From NCBI RefSeq assembly GCF_004134825.1, contig NZ_SDPN01000008.1:1-64000 (forward strand): 64,000 bases of DNA. The letters are read 5' to 3'. Each line of letters begins with the position of its first letter. The first letter of the stretch is position 1. The notes beneath the pieces were generated by a model. That model worked only from the letters and a program-made list of their open reading frames with translations, searched no databases and was not told where the DNA came from. Source of the stretch: Agromyces albus. Its GTDB lineage: Bacteria > Actinomycetota > Actinomycetes > Actinomycetales > Microbacteriaceae. Below are positions 1 to 8,144 of the stretch, in pieces. The translations under genes were made by a program, and so were the position numbers.

Positions 1-864
1 CTCAGCCCGCCCGGCGCCGCCTGCGTCGGTGTCGGCGACCCCGCTGCCGGCTCCCTCGCCGCCGGCTCCCCCGCTGCCGCGGATGAGGTCGACGAGCGCC
101 GCGGCCGACTCGACCGGCTTCTCGAGCGGGGCGAGATGGGCTGCGCCGGCGATCTCGGCGAACCGGGCGTCGGGCAGCGCCTCGGCGAAGGCCCGCATCG
201 ATCCGGAGGTCGTGACGAGGTCGCGCTCGCCGGCCGCGATCAGGGCGGGCAGGTGGATGCCGCCGAGCGACGCCGTGCGGTCGAAGCCGCCGAGCGCCTC
301 GGCGCAGAGCGCGTACGACTCGTCGTCGACGTCGACGAGTGCCGTGAGTCCGCGAGCTCCCGGCCCGTCGGGGAACGCCTCGAGATACCCCGGTGCGTAC
401 CAGCGTGCAGCACTTCCCGTCACGAGTGAGGCGGTTCCCGAAGCGCGCACCTGCGTGGCGCGCTCGCTCCACGCCGCCGTATCGCCGATGCGTGATCCGC
501 TGCAGAACGCGGCGAGGCTGAGCACCCGATCGGGATGCCCCGCGGCCAGTTCGAGGGCGATCGTGCCGCCGAGCGAGAGCCCGGCGACGTGGAAGCGTCC
601 GCCGCCGGTCTCGTCGACGAGCCGGAGCGTCGCCTCGGCGAGCTCGGCGATCGTGAACGGCTCGCGCGTGGCGTGACTGGCGCCGTGGCCGGGGAGGTCG
701 ACGCGCAGGATTCGCAGGTCGGGCAGCGCCGCCGAGACAGGGGCGATGACACCGCCCCATACGGCCGTCGTCGTGCCGAGCGACGGCAGCAGCACGAGCA
801 GTCCGCTCGCGGTGGCGTCGGGAGACGCGGGCGTGATCGAGCCGATGAGGCGGGGGATCGTCAT
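1..864 (-). CDS. pcaD: 3-oxoadipate enol-lactonase, 3' end beyond the window; possible PcaD-PcaC fusion
   Basis: Hydrolyses 3-oxoadipate enol-lactone to 3-oxoadipate in the cytoplasmic beta-ketoadipate pathway. The frame is open from the ATG at 864 to the window edge (288 codons). It shows an alpha/beta-hydrolase fold: DLPGHG near residue 56, nucleophile elbow GLSLGG with Ser97, an acid in AGERDLVT and a late His in AAHLAPLEKP. A normal lactonase would end soon after that His, but here the frame runs on into a Gly/Ala-rich stretch (about residues 262-288), which looks like a linker. In actinobacteria the lactonase is often fused to 4-carboxymuconolactone decarboxylase (PcaL), so a fusion is inferred. 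The start overlaps the pcaB stop (ATGA), implying translational coupling; an AAGGA lies 6 bases upstream. Confidence 0.85.
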   Translation of the reverse strand, partial: MTIPRLIGSITPASPDATASGLLVLLPSLGTTTAVWGGVIAPVSAALPDLRILRVDLPGHGASHATREPFTIAELAEATLRLVDETGGGRFHVAGLSLGGTIALELAAGHPDRVLSLAAFCSGSRIGDTAAWSERATQVRASGTASLVTGSAARWYAPGYLEAFPDGPGARGLTALVDVDDESYALCAEALGGFDRTASLGGIHLPALIAAGERDLVTTSGSMRAFAEALPDARFAEIAGAAHLAPLEKPVESAAALVDLIRGSGGAGGEGAGSGVADTDAGGAGRAE

Positions 865-2039
865 GACGCGTCCTTCGGGGTCAGCGATCGGAACCGCTCC
901 GTGGCGGCGGCGACGATGCGGGCGGATGCCGCGAGCGTCGGCGCGGGGTGGTTCTCGAGGTGCGCGCTCATCGCCGCGTTCCGGGCGACAGCGTCACGGT
1001 CGATCGTGAGGCCCCCGGCGAGGCCTGCCGCAGCAGCGGCACTCTCGAGCGCGAGCCGCACGAGCCCGCGCAGCGCCTGCCACTCGGCGTGCCACTCGCC
1101 GGGCGGGCGGGCATCCTGTGAGACGGATGCCGCGTGCACGGTCGCGATGAGCCCGGGCGCGCGCAGCCCGTTCGCCGTGAGGAGCACCGCGTCGACGGGA
1201 TTGCGCTTGTGCGGCATCGCCGAGGAGCCGCCCGTGGACGCGAGCGCGACCTCACCGATCTCGGTGCGCGCGAGGAACGCGACCTCGCGACCGATCCGGC
1301 CGAGTGTCGTGGCGACGAGCGCGGCCGTGCCCGCGATGCGCAGGATCGGCGAGCGCTCGGTGTGCCACGCTCGACCGGGGTCGGCGAGGCCGAGCTCCGC
1401 GGCGAGCGCGGCACGCAGTTCGGCGGCGGCGCCAGCCCGGCCTGCGATGCGGTCGAACGCGGCGCCCGTGCCGACCGCTCCGCCGAGTTGCACGGGGAAG
1501 ACCGTGCCGTCGACGGCCTCGATGGCCGAGCTCACGCCGTCGAGCCAGCCGGCGACGCTGACGCCGATCGTGGTCGGCTCCGCGTGCTGCCCGAGCGTGC
1601 GGGCGATCGATCCGGTGTCGCGCTCCTGCGCGGCGAGCGCGACGAGCGCCGCACCGGCAATGACGAGGTGCCCGCGGGCTTCGGCGAGCGCCGCGCGGGC
1701 GACGAGCACGAGGGCCGAGTCGAGGATGTCCTGGCTCGTCGCCCCGGCGTGCACGCGATCGCCCGCGCCCTCACCGATCGCCTCGGCTTGAGCGCGCAAC
1801 TGCTCGACGAGCGCGATGACCGGCACTCCACCCGACCTCGCGCCCGCGAGCAGCGCCTCGCGATCGAGCGCACCGGCGTCGAGCGCAGCGGCGACGGCCG
1901 AGAGGTTGTCGCCGAGCACGTCGCCCCACGCGCGAACCAGCCCGCGTTCGACCTCGACGAGCGCCGCGAGCACCGCGTCGTCGGACGTCGCCGAGGCCGC
2001 GGCGCCGAGCGGTTCGAGCAGTCCCCAGTCGTCAGCCAT
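861..2039 (-). CDS. pcaB: 3-carboxy-cis,cis-muconate cycloisomerase
   Basis: Cycloisomerises 3-carboxymuconate to 4-carboxymuconolactone, the step after protocatechuate ring cleavage. The 392-residue protein belongs to the fumarase/aspartase superfamily: GATSQDILDSALV (about residue 103) and the signature GSSAMPHKRNP in the last third are both visible. The ATG at 2039 is chosen because family homology begins there; longer in-frame extensions are the pcaG gene read out of frame. GGAGA lies just upstream. It overlaps the end of pcaG by 8 bases and the start of pcaD by 4, so the pca genes form one transcript. The substrate class is clear from context; on sequence alone other members of the superfamily could not be fully excluded. 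Confidence 0.92.
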   Translation of the reverse strand: MADDWGLLEPLGAAASATSDDAVLAALVEVERGLVRAWGDVLGDNLSAVAAALDAGALDREALLAGARSGGVPVIALVEQLRAQAEAIGEGAGDRVHAGATSQDILDSALVLVARAALAEARGHLVIAGAALVALAAQERDTGSIARTLGQHAEPTTIGVSVAGWLDGVSSAIEAVDGTVFPVQLGGAVGTGAAFDRIAGRAGAAAELRAALAAELGLADPGRAWHTERSPILRIAGTAALVATTLGRIGREVAFLARTEIGEVALASTGGSSAMPHKRNPVDAVLLTANGLRAPGLIATVHAASVSQDARPPGEWHAEWQALRGLVRLALESAAAAAGLAGGLTIDRDAVARNAAMSAHLENHPAPTLAASARIVAAATERFRSLTPKDAS

Positions 2040-2607
2040 CGGTCTCCGCATCGAAATCGAGGAAGACGGTCTCGCCGTCGCCCTGCAGCCTGATGTCGAA
2101 ACGGTAGCTCGCTTCGCCGTCGGCCTGCGCGATGAGGGTCGAACGCCGCGCCGGATCCACGTCGCCGAGCAGGCGGTCACGGTCGTTGCGATCGGGCTCG
2201 TCATCGAAGTATGCCCGCGTGAAGAGGTGGTACATGAGTCCGCGGGCGAACACCGTGACGAGCAGGTAGGGCGCGGCATCCGTGCGCGTCGGCCCCGGCT
2301 TGATCGTCGTGAAGGAGTAGTGCCCGTCGCGATCGACCGCCGCGCGGCCGAAGCCCGTGACGACGTGGCCGTCGCGGGCGAAGCTGCCTCGTTCGGCGAT
2401 GATGCCGCCCGCGGCATCCGCGCCCCAGATCTCGATCACGGCGTCGGGGATGCCGTGGCCCGCGCCGTCGAACACGGTGCCGTGGAACCGGATGGCCGAC
2501 GGATGCCACGGCGACGCGACCTCGGCGCCGCCCTCGTACGGCAGCGCGTAGCCGAAGAACGGCCCGACGGTCTGCGACGGGGACTGGCGGAACGGGGTCT
2601 CAGGCAT
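2032..2607 (-). CDS. pcaG: Protocatechuate 3,4-dioxygenase alpha subunit
   Basis: Alpha subunit of the intradiol dioxygenase that cleaves protocatechuate to 3-carboxy-cis,cis-muconate. The protein (191 residues) has the family features QTVGPFFGYAL near the N-terminus, the GxVxDGxG-like turn, IEIWGADAAG, and TTIKPGP, but not the paired His ligand motif, as expected for the alpha chain, which does not bind the catalytic iron. The ATG at 2607 is preferred over the one at 2616: a GGAGG lies nine bases before 2607 but abuts 2616 directly. It follows pcaH with the two reading frames overlapping and precedes pcaB with an 8-base overlap. Confidence 0.95.
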   Translation of the reverse strand: MPETPFRQSPSQTVGPFFGYALPYEGGAEVASPWHPSAIRFHGTVFDGAGHGIPDAVIEIWGADAAGGIIAERGSFARDGHVVTGFGRAAVDRDGHYSFTTIKPGPTRTDAAPYLLVTVFARGLMYHLFTRAYFDDEPDRNDRDRLLGDVDPARRSTLIAQADGEASYRFDIRLQGDGETVFLDFDAETDG

Positions 2608-3394
2608 GATCGGCATCCTCCGGTTCCATCCACGTCGAGCGGGGACCGGTGAGCACGACGTCCCAGCGGTAGCCGATCGCCCACTCCGGCTCGCTCACGT
2701 CGTGATCGTAGGCGGCGACGAGCCGGGCCCGGGCGGCCGGGTCGACGATGGACTGGTAGATCGGATCGAGCCCGAACAGCGGGTCGCCCGGGAAGTACAT
2801 CTGCGTGACGAGCCGCTGCGTGAAGGCCGATCCGAAGAACGAGAAGTGGATGTGCGCGGGCCGCCAGGCATTGCGGTGGTTCTTCCACGGATACGCGCCG
2901 GGCTTGATCGTCGTGAGCCGGTAGCTGCCGTCGTCGCCCGTGATGAGGCGGCCGACACCCGTGAAGTTGGGGTCGAGCGGAGCGGGATGCTGGTCGCGCT
3001 TGTGCACGTACCGCCCTGAGGCGTTCGCCTGCCAGATCTCGACGAGCTGGTTGCGCACCGGGCGGCCCTCGCCGTCGAGTACCCGGCCGGTCACGATGAT
3101 CCGCTCGCCGAGCGGCTCCCCCGAGTGCTGGATCGTGAGGTCGCTCTCCTCGGCCGCGACATCCGTGTGACCGAACGCCGGCGAGGCGAGCTCGATCTCC
3201 TCGGGGTCGGCCCGGACGAGCTCATGGGTCGGATGCCGCAGCGCCGAGCTGCGGTACGGCAGGAAGTCGCGCGGCGGATGCACCGGGAGCGGGCGGCGCG
3301 TGGCATCCGCTCGCTCACGGTACGCCTCGTGGATCGCCGAGATCTCGGCGGAGATCGTCTCCTGCGTCAGGACCGGCGGCTGGTCGGTGCTCAT
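2600..3394 (-). CDS. pcaH: Protocatechuate 3,4-dioxygenase beta subunit
   Basis: Catalytic subunit of protocatechuate 3,4-dioxygenase, binding Fe(III) for intradiol cleavage. The 264-residue product carries the N-terminal DUF-like lead (FLPYRSSALRHPTHEL), LVEIWQANASGRY, TTIKPGAYPWKN with the Tyr ligand, and RPAHIHFS with the two His ligands known from Pseudomonas PcaH; a second Tyr ligand candidate lies upstream in GRYVHKRDQ. The long open frame extends far upstream, but the ATG at 3394 follows GAGGAGC and starts where homology does. Eight bases separate it from the pobA stop, consistent with co-transcription. Confidence 0.95.
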   Translation of the reverse strand: MSTDQPPVLTQETISAEISAIHEAYRERADATRRPLPVHPPRDFLPYRSSALRHPTHELVRADPEEIELASPAFGHTDVAAEESDLTIQHSGEPLGERIIVTGRVLDGEGRPVRNQLVEIWQANASGRYVHKRDQHPAPLDPNFTGVGRLITGDDGSYRLTTIKPGAYPWKNHRNAWRPAHIHFSFFGSAFTQRLVTQMYFPGDPLFGLDPIYQSIVDPAARARLVAAYDHDVSEPEWAIGYRWDVVLTGPRSTWMEPEDADHA

Positions 3395-3402
3395 CTTGCT
3401 CC

Positions 3403-4581
3403 TCAGAAGGGAAGGCCGGCGTATTGCTCGGCGAGGCTCTGGCGGGCGGCGACGGACTCGGTGACGTACTCGAGCTGACCGACCTGGCTGCGATAGCGGA
3501 ATGCGCGGGCCGAGGCATCGGGAACCTCGCGGTGCACGTGCAGCATCTCGGTCATCCACTGCGAGAAGTGCTGCACCTTCCACTGCCGCGACAGCGCCCG
3601 GTCGCTGTACCCGGCGAGCGGGGCGTCGTCGCCCGCACGATGCTCGAGAATGGCGCGACCGAGCAGGGCGACGTCGGCGATCGCGGAGTTCAGCCCCTTC
3701 GCGCCCGTCGGCGGCACGATATGGCCGGCGTCGCCGACGAGGAAGAGGCGACCGCTCGCGAGGGTCGAGGTGACGAACGAGCGCATCGGCGTGATCGACT
3801 TCTCGGTGATCGCGCCCTCGGTCAGGGTCCAGCCGGGCACGCCGAGCCGGGTCTGCAGGGCCTCCCAGATGCGCGCGTCGCTCCAGTCGTCGATCGACTC
3901 GTCGGGGTCGACCTGCAGGTACAGGCGCGACACCTGCAGCGAACGCATCGAGTGCATCGCGAACCCGTCGGGGTGCAGCGCGTAGATGAGGTCGTCGGTC
4001 GACGGCGGCACGTCGGCCAGGATGCCGAGCCAGCCGAACGGGTAGCCGCGCTCGAGCACGTGCAGCTGGGCGGCCGGAATGCTCGGCCGGCAAACGCCGT
4101 GGTAGCCGTCGGCGCCGACGATGAACTCGCAGTGCAGCTCGTGCACGACGCCCTCATGGGTGTAGACGACCACTGGATCGCCGCCGTCGAAGCCGTGCGG
4201 AGCGGCATCCGCTGCCTCGAAGACGATCGTCGAGCCGATCCGCTCGTGCTCGGCGAGCATGTCGGTGACGAGCGCCTGCTGGCCGTAGACCGTCACCGTG
4301 CGCCCGACGAGCTCGCGGAAGTCGATGTGGCGCCGCTCCCCCTCGTACTGCAGGTAGATGCCGCCGTGCTCGAGGCCGCGGGCGCGGAGGTTCGCGTCGA
4401 GGCCGAGTTCGGTGACGATGTCGACGCTGCCCTGTTCGAGCACGCCCGCGCGGATGCGGCCGAGCACGTACTCACGGGACTGGCGCTCGAGGATGACGAA
4501 CGGGACACCCGCCTGGTGCAGGATGTGCCCGAGGAGGAGCCCGGCGGGTCCGGCTCCGATGATCGCCACGCTCGTCTGCAC
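3403..4581 (-). CDS. pobA: 4-hydroxybenzoate 3-monooxygenase
   Basis: FAD- and NAD(P)H-dependent hydroxylase converting 4-hydroxybenzoate to protocatechuate, feeding the dioxygenase encoded next. The 392 residues match the usual length. Visible motifs are the FAD-binding GAGPAGL at residues 9-15, ILERQSREYVLGRIRAGVLEQG, the DG motif in FIVGADGYHGVCR, and the second FAD motif GDAGHIVPPTGAKGLN. It is the first gene of the minus-strand pob/pca operon; its 119-base leader contains two perfect inverted repeats, so it is probably the regulated promoter. Confidence 0.95.
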   Translation of the reverse strand: MQTSVAIIGAGPAGLLLGHILHQAGVPFVILERQSREYVLGRIRAGVLEQGSVDIVTELGLDANLRARGLEHGGIYLQYEGERRHIDFRELVGRTVTVYGQQALVTDMLAEHERIGSTIVFEAADAAPHGFDGGDPVVVYTHEGVVHELHCEFIVGADGYHGVCRPSIPAAQLHVLERGYPFGWLGILADVPPSTDDLIYALHPDGFAMHSMRSLQVSRLYLQVDPDESIDDWSDARIWEALQTRLGVPGWTLTEGAITEKSITPMRSFVTSTLASGRLFLVGDAGHIVPPTGAKGLNSAIADVALLGRAILEHRAGDDAPLAGYSDRALSRQWKVQHFSQWMTEMLHVHREVPDASARAFRYRSQVGQLEYVTESVAARQSLAEQYAGLPF

Positions 4582-4599
4582 GCACGCCGCCTCTCACGT

Positions 4600-4621
4600 C
4601 GATGGGATGGTGGTCCCATCG
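4600..4621. promoter_or_regulatory. Inverted repeat in the pobA leader
   Basis: Perfect 8-base arms CGATGGGA and TCCCATCG around a 6-base spacer, 19-40 bases upstream of the pobA start. It could be an operator or an mRNA hairpin in the leader. Nothing in the sequence says which. Confidence 0.5.
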
Positions 4622-4651
4622 TCACGCCGAGGCGGAGCCAGCGGAGGCCTG

Positions 4652-4668
4652 CTTCCACTCAGTGGAAG
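4652..4668. promoter_or_regulatory. Candidate IclR-type operator upstream of pobA
   Basis: CTTCCACT C AGTGGAAG is a perfect 17-base palindrome with one central base, 71-87 bases upstream of pobA and just behind the IclR gene. IclR-family regulators of aromatic catabolism bind short palindromes of this size near their target promoters, so this is the best operator candidate in the region. Binding itself is inference. Confidence 0.55.
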
Positions 4669-4700
4669 GATTGGCGGTCGGTGTCGGGACAGGGGGCGGA

Positions 4701-5456
4701 TCAGGGTCGCCAGCCGAGCGCGGCCGAGATGCCGCGGGCGGCCATGCGCACGCCGAGCGCGAACTGCGGCTCGGCGAGACGTTCGACGTGCGCGATGATC
4801 GACACCGCGGCGACGACGGCCCCGGTCGCATCCCGCACGGGCGCCGCCACCGAGAATGCGCCGCGGGTCAGCGCCTCGACCGAGGTCGAGAGGCCCGTCG
4901 CACGGATGCCGGCGAGCCGTGCGCGCAGCTCCGGCTCCGTCGTGAGTGTGTTCGGCAGGTACTTGCGCGGTCCGGCTGCGAGCACCTCATCGAAGACGTC
5001 GGGCGTGGAGTAGGCGAGCAGCACGAGCCCCACTCCGGTGGCGTGCAACGGCAACCGCGAACCGACATCCGAGATCACCGGAACCGCGTCGGCGCCTGAG
5101 AGGCGCTCGAGGTAGATCGCTCCGAGCCCGTCGCGCACGGCGAGGTGCACATGCTCGCGCGTCGCATCGAGCAGGTCCTCGAGGTAGGGACGCGCGATTG
5201 CGCGCAACCGTCGCGCCGTCGGTTGGCGCACGCCGAGACGCCAGAGCTTCAGGCCGACTCGATAGCGTCCGTCGTCGCCACGTGCGAGCCCGCCCCACTC
5301 GACCCACTCGGCCAGCAGTCGGTGCGCCGTCGACAGCGGCAGCCCGGCGCGGGCCGCCACCTCGCTGAGCGTCAGCTCGTCACCGCCCTGGAACGCATCG
5401 GCGATGGCGAACAGCTTGTCCGCCACGCTCCGGTCATCCCGCGCGCCACCCGCCAT
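4701..5456 (-). CDS. IclR-family transcriptional regulator of the pob/pca genes
   Basis: A 251-residue DNA-binding regulator. The N-terminal winged helix-turn-helix is visible at about residues 28-50 (LTLSEVAARAGLPLSTAHRLLAEW), followed by the IclR effector domain with YLEDLLDATREHVHLAVRDGLGAIYLERL, LPLHATGVGLVLLAY and the C-terminal AAVSIIAH. It lies directly upstream of pobA in the same orientation with a 119-base gap containing two palindromes. PcaR/PobR-type IclR proteins commonly activate these pathways in response to 3-oxoadipate or 4-hydroxybenzoate; the exact effector cannot be read here. Confidence 0.9.
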   Translation of the reverse strand: MAGGARDDRSVADKLFAIADAFQGGDELTLSEVAARAGLPLSTAHRLLAEWVEWGGLARGDDGRYRVGLKLWRLGVRQPTARRLRAIARPYLEDLLDATREHVHLAVRDGLGAIYLERLSGADAVPVISDVGSRLPLHATGVGLVLLAYSTPDVFDEVLAAGPRKYLPNTLTTEPELRARLAGIRATGLSTSVEALTRGAFSVAAPVRDATGAVVAAVSIIAHVERLAEPQFALGVRMAARGISAALGWRP

Positions 5457-5501
5457 GCGCTCAGCCTAGGCGTGCCGGGTCACGACGGCGGAGCGGGCGA
5501 T

Positions 5502-5540
5502 CGCTCCCGGCATCGCAGTCGACGCTCCCGGCATCGCAGT
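5502..5540. repeat. Two tandem copies of an 18-base element, 21-base period
   Basis: CGCTCCCGGCATCGCAGT occurs exactly at 5502-5519 and again at 5523-5540 between the divergent iclR gene and the epimerase gene. A 21-base period equals two helical turns, so both copies face the same side of the DNA, as expected for paired regulator sites. Confidence 0.7.
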
Positions 5541-5623
5541 TGACGGGGAAGCCGGCCGGGACGAGTCTGATTGAGACGGGTTCGCCGCTCCGCCGTCACG
5601 TCACCCGACGAAGGGACCGCGCA

Positions 5624-6547
5624 ATGAAGGTCATCGTTGCCGGTGCGACCGGCACGCTCGGCGTGCCGGTCGTGAAGCAGCTCATCGAGGCGGGGCATGC
5701 CGTCGCCGGAATCACCAGGTCGGGCAACGGCGCAGAGCGCCTCAGGCAGCTCGGTGCGACCCCGATCCTGGCCGACGCGATGGATCGCACCGGCCTGCTC
5801 CGAGCCGTCGCGGGCGAGCAGGCGGATGCGGTCCTTCATGAGCTCACGGCGTTGAAGAAGCCGCCCCTCGGCCACAGCGGGATGGCCGAGACCGACGCAC
5901 TCCGGGTGCAGGGCACGAAGAACCTCCTCGAGGTCGCTCAGCACGTGGGCGCCCGCCGATTCCTGACCCAGTCGATCGTGTTCGGCTACGGCTATCGCGA
6001 TCACGGCGAGCACGTGCTGACCGAGGACTCACCGTTCGGCCAGACCGACGGGAGCCGGTTCGACGCCCATGTCGACGCGATGGTCTCGACCGAACAGCAG
6101 GCCTTCCACGCCGAGGGCATCGAGGGCATCTCGCTCCGATACGGCATCCTCTACGGGGAGGATGCCGACACAGTCGTACGGATGCTTCGCAAGCGGGCCC
6201 TCCCGGTCGCTCGCCACGGTGGGCGAATCCCCTTCGTGCATCACCTGGATGCCGCATCCGCCACCGTCGCCGCCCTCGAGCGCGGCGTGGCCGGGCAGGC
6301 CTACAACATCGTGGACGACACGCCCGCGACCTTCCGCGAACTCATCACGCGCATCGCCGAGGCGCGGCACGCACCGAAGCCCTTGGTGCTCCCGGGATGG
6401 CTGCTGAAGCTCGTGGCCCCCTACGGCGGCATGGTTCTCGCCGACGTGTCGATGCGGGTCTCCAACGCGAAGGCCAAGCGGGAACTCGCCTGGGCGCCTC
6501 GGTATCCGTCCTTCCGGGAGGGAGTCCGCTCTGGCGTCGAGCGATAG
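5624..6547 (+). CDS. NAD(P)-dependent epimerase/dehydratase family protein
   Basis: A 307-residue extended short-chain dehydrogenase-like protein. The nucleotide-binding GATGTLG is at residues 7-13, and the family landmarks VQGTKNLLEVAQHVGARRFLTQS and an IPFVHHLDAASA segment are present. The classical YxxxK pair is not obvious (RYGILYG occupies the equivalent region), so it may be an atypical NmrA-like or reductase member, and the substrate is unknown. The ATG at 5624 follows AAGGGA; longer frames upstream would run through the tandem repeat. It ends one base before the convergent lipoprotein gene. Confidence 0.8.
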   Translation: MKVIVAGATGTLGVPVVKQLIEAGHAVAGITRSGNGAERLRQLGATPILADAMDRTGLLRAVAGEQADAVLHELTALKKPPLGHSGMAETDALRVQGTKNLLEVAQHVGARRFLTQSIVFGYGYRDHGEHVLTEDSPFGQTDGSRFDAHVDAMVSTEQQAFHAEGIEGISLRYGILYGEDADTVVRMLRKRALPVARHGGRIPFVHHLDAASATVAALERGVAGQAYNIVDDTPATFRELITRIAEARHAPKPLVLPGWLLKLVAPYGGMVLADVSMRVSNAKAKRELAWAPRYPSFREGVRSGVER

Positions 6548-6548
6548 T

Positions 6549-6998
6549 TCAGTCGTTCTCCCCCTCGCCCTTCTTGTCCTCCTCGCCCTTCTTCTCGTCG
6601 TCGCCCTTGTTGTCGTCGTTTCCCTGCTGTTCCTGGAGTTGAGCGATCTGCTCCTGCAAGCGCGCCTGTTCCTCGAGCAGTCGTTGCTGCTCCGCAGCAT
6701 CGGCGGCAGCGGCCATCGCCGCGTCGATGTCCTGGCGCACCAGCTCCATCGCGAGGGCGATGGTGTCGAATCGCTCATCGCTGACTCTGCCCGCTGCACG
6801 CGCGTCGGCGAGTTCGACTGCCATGGCATCGAGACCGGTCAGCGCCGCCTGCCAGTCGCCTGCTGCGCTGGCCTCCGCAACCGCAACCAGGTGCTCCCTC
6901 AGGTCGCCCTTCGTGGCCTCGTCGTATCCCGGAGCGCACGAGGACAATATGAGCGTCGCGATGACTGCGACAGCCGCGGCGAGAATGCGCGGTCGCAT
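6549..6998 (-). CDS. Small lipoprotein with a charged C-terminal tail
   Basis: A 149-residue exported protein. The start MRPRILAAAVAVIATLILSSC gives a signal peptide with lipobox LSSC, so the mature chain should be lipid-anchored outside the membrane. The middle is helical and alanine-rich (DIDAAMAAAADAAEQQ) and becomes a coiled-coil-like EEQARLQEQIAQLQEQQ, ending in a Lys/Glu/Asp-rich tail. The ATG at 6998 is preceded by AGGGGA. I do not recognise a family; the organisation suggests a structural or interaction role in the envelope. Confidence 0.75.
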   Translation of the reverse strand: MRPRILAAAVAVIATLILSSCAPGYDEATKGDLREHLVAVAEASAAGDWQAALTGLDAMAVELADARAAGRVSDERFDTIALAMELVRQDIDAAMAAAADAAEQQRLLEEQARLQEQIAQLQEQQGNDDNKGDDEKKGEEDKKGEGEND

Positions 6999-7110
6999 GA
7001 TGAATCCCCTTTGCCTCACGATCACGGTAGTCGACCTGCGGCCGGGACTCCTCGGGTTGACAACCCGATGGGCTGGGCTCTCGACGGTCAACTCGCGTGC
7101 AGGCGCAAGA

Positions 7111-8034
7111 TCACGACAGCGGCGGAGGGGAGAACGGATGCCCCAGCGCCTCCGAGATCGCAACGAAGATGCGCGTCGCCGGCGCCATGCAGTCGAGCTC
7201 CTTCGGGTTGTCGGGAAGGGTCTTGCTCACCGCGCAGTCACCGGTCGGGACGTCGCTGTTCACGGTCGTGATGACGGTCGTGTCGCTCGTGGTGTCGTAG
7301 AAGACGCTCGTGTTGAACCCGGGGAGCTCACCGGTGTGCCCGACCCATCCGTCGACGCAGCCCATGGCGAGCCCGTATCCCAGCTCGCCGGGGAACGAGG
7401 TGAGACGGATGACGCTCTCCTCCGTATCGAGGATGCCCTGGCCCGTGCCGAGCGCTCGACCCCACACGAGGAGGTCATCGACGGTCGAGATCATCTGTCC
7501 GGCCGTCCAGCCGAAGGTCGGGCTCCAGTCCGTGGCATCGAGCGGCTCGAAGGAGTCATCTGGTGTGCCCTGCAGCGTGAACCCGCGCGGGTGCGGGTCG
7601 GGGATCTCGTCGCCGGCCGGGAACGACGTGTGCGTCAGCTGGAGCGGCTCGAGGATCTGCTGGTCGAGCACCTCGGTGAACGGCCGGCCGGTCACCTCCT
7701 CGATGACCTTGCCAAGCAGGACCGTGTTCGTGTTGGAGTACTCGAACCGTTCGCCGGGCTCGAAGTTCGGCGGCTGGCCGAGACCCGCTTCGAGCAACTC
7801 ATCGGGAGTCCAGACCGTCGTGGGCTCGGTGAGGTAGGTGTCCAGCCAGGCCTCGTCGAACGTGTAGCTCGCCACCCCGCTCGTCATGTCGGTCAGCATC
7901 CGAATGGTCACCTTGTCGCCGTTCGGCACGCCGTCGGACGACATCCCCATATGAAGGCCCCGTGTTCGAATCGGCGGACTCGCGCGCGACCAATGCTCCT
8001 CCCCGCGGCGCGCGCTGACAAGATCGGTCGTCAC
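7111..8034 (-). pseudogene. Serine beta-lactamase/DD-peptidase-like protein lacking the catalytic N-terminus
   Basis: The 307-residue frame matches the class C beta-lactamase/R61 DD-peptidase fold from GVPNGDKVTIRMLTDMTSG onward. It keeps the Tyr-Ser-Asn motif (FEYSNTNTVLLGKVIEE) and the third-box HTG (VGHTGELPGFNTSVF). The SxxK nucleophile motif, normally some 60-70 residues before the MLTDMTSG segment, is absent: the roughly 45 codons ahead show no family similarity, and no frame on this strand supplies the missing part. It is therefore probably a 5'-deleted remnant without hydrolase activity. Alternatively translation starts internally and the product has another role. The annotated start at 8034 is nominal. 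Confidence 0.65.
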
Positions 8035-8100
8035 CCCAGTTGTGGGTTATGGAACCCGCCTGTCAAGGGGCGGCGGGCCCACCGCAACCCATGCGACGCT

Positions 8101-8144
8101 GGGCGGATGAATGAGCAGGATGATGGGCGGATGAACGAGCAGGA
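8101..8144 (+). repeat. Duplicated 20-base translation-start segment
   Basis: GGGCGGATGAATGAGCAGGA at 8101-8120 and GGGCGGATGAACGAGCAGGA at 8125-8144 differ at one base and are 24 bases apart, preserving the reading frame. Each contains an ATG. Confidence 0.7.

Noticed and set aside
2-760. Arg-rich minus-strand frame at the left edge
   Set aside because: Out-of-phase shadow of the lactonase gene, whose open frame shows clear hydrolase motifs.
2608-2616. Earlier ATG for pcaG
   Set aside because: The GGAGG directly abuts it, leaving no spacing, whereas the ATG at 2607 has a normal nine-base spacer.
7961-8000. tRNA-like TTCGAAT loop motif
   Set aside because: The flanking 5-base arms do not pair and no anticodon or acceptor stem is present.
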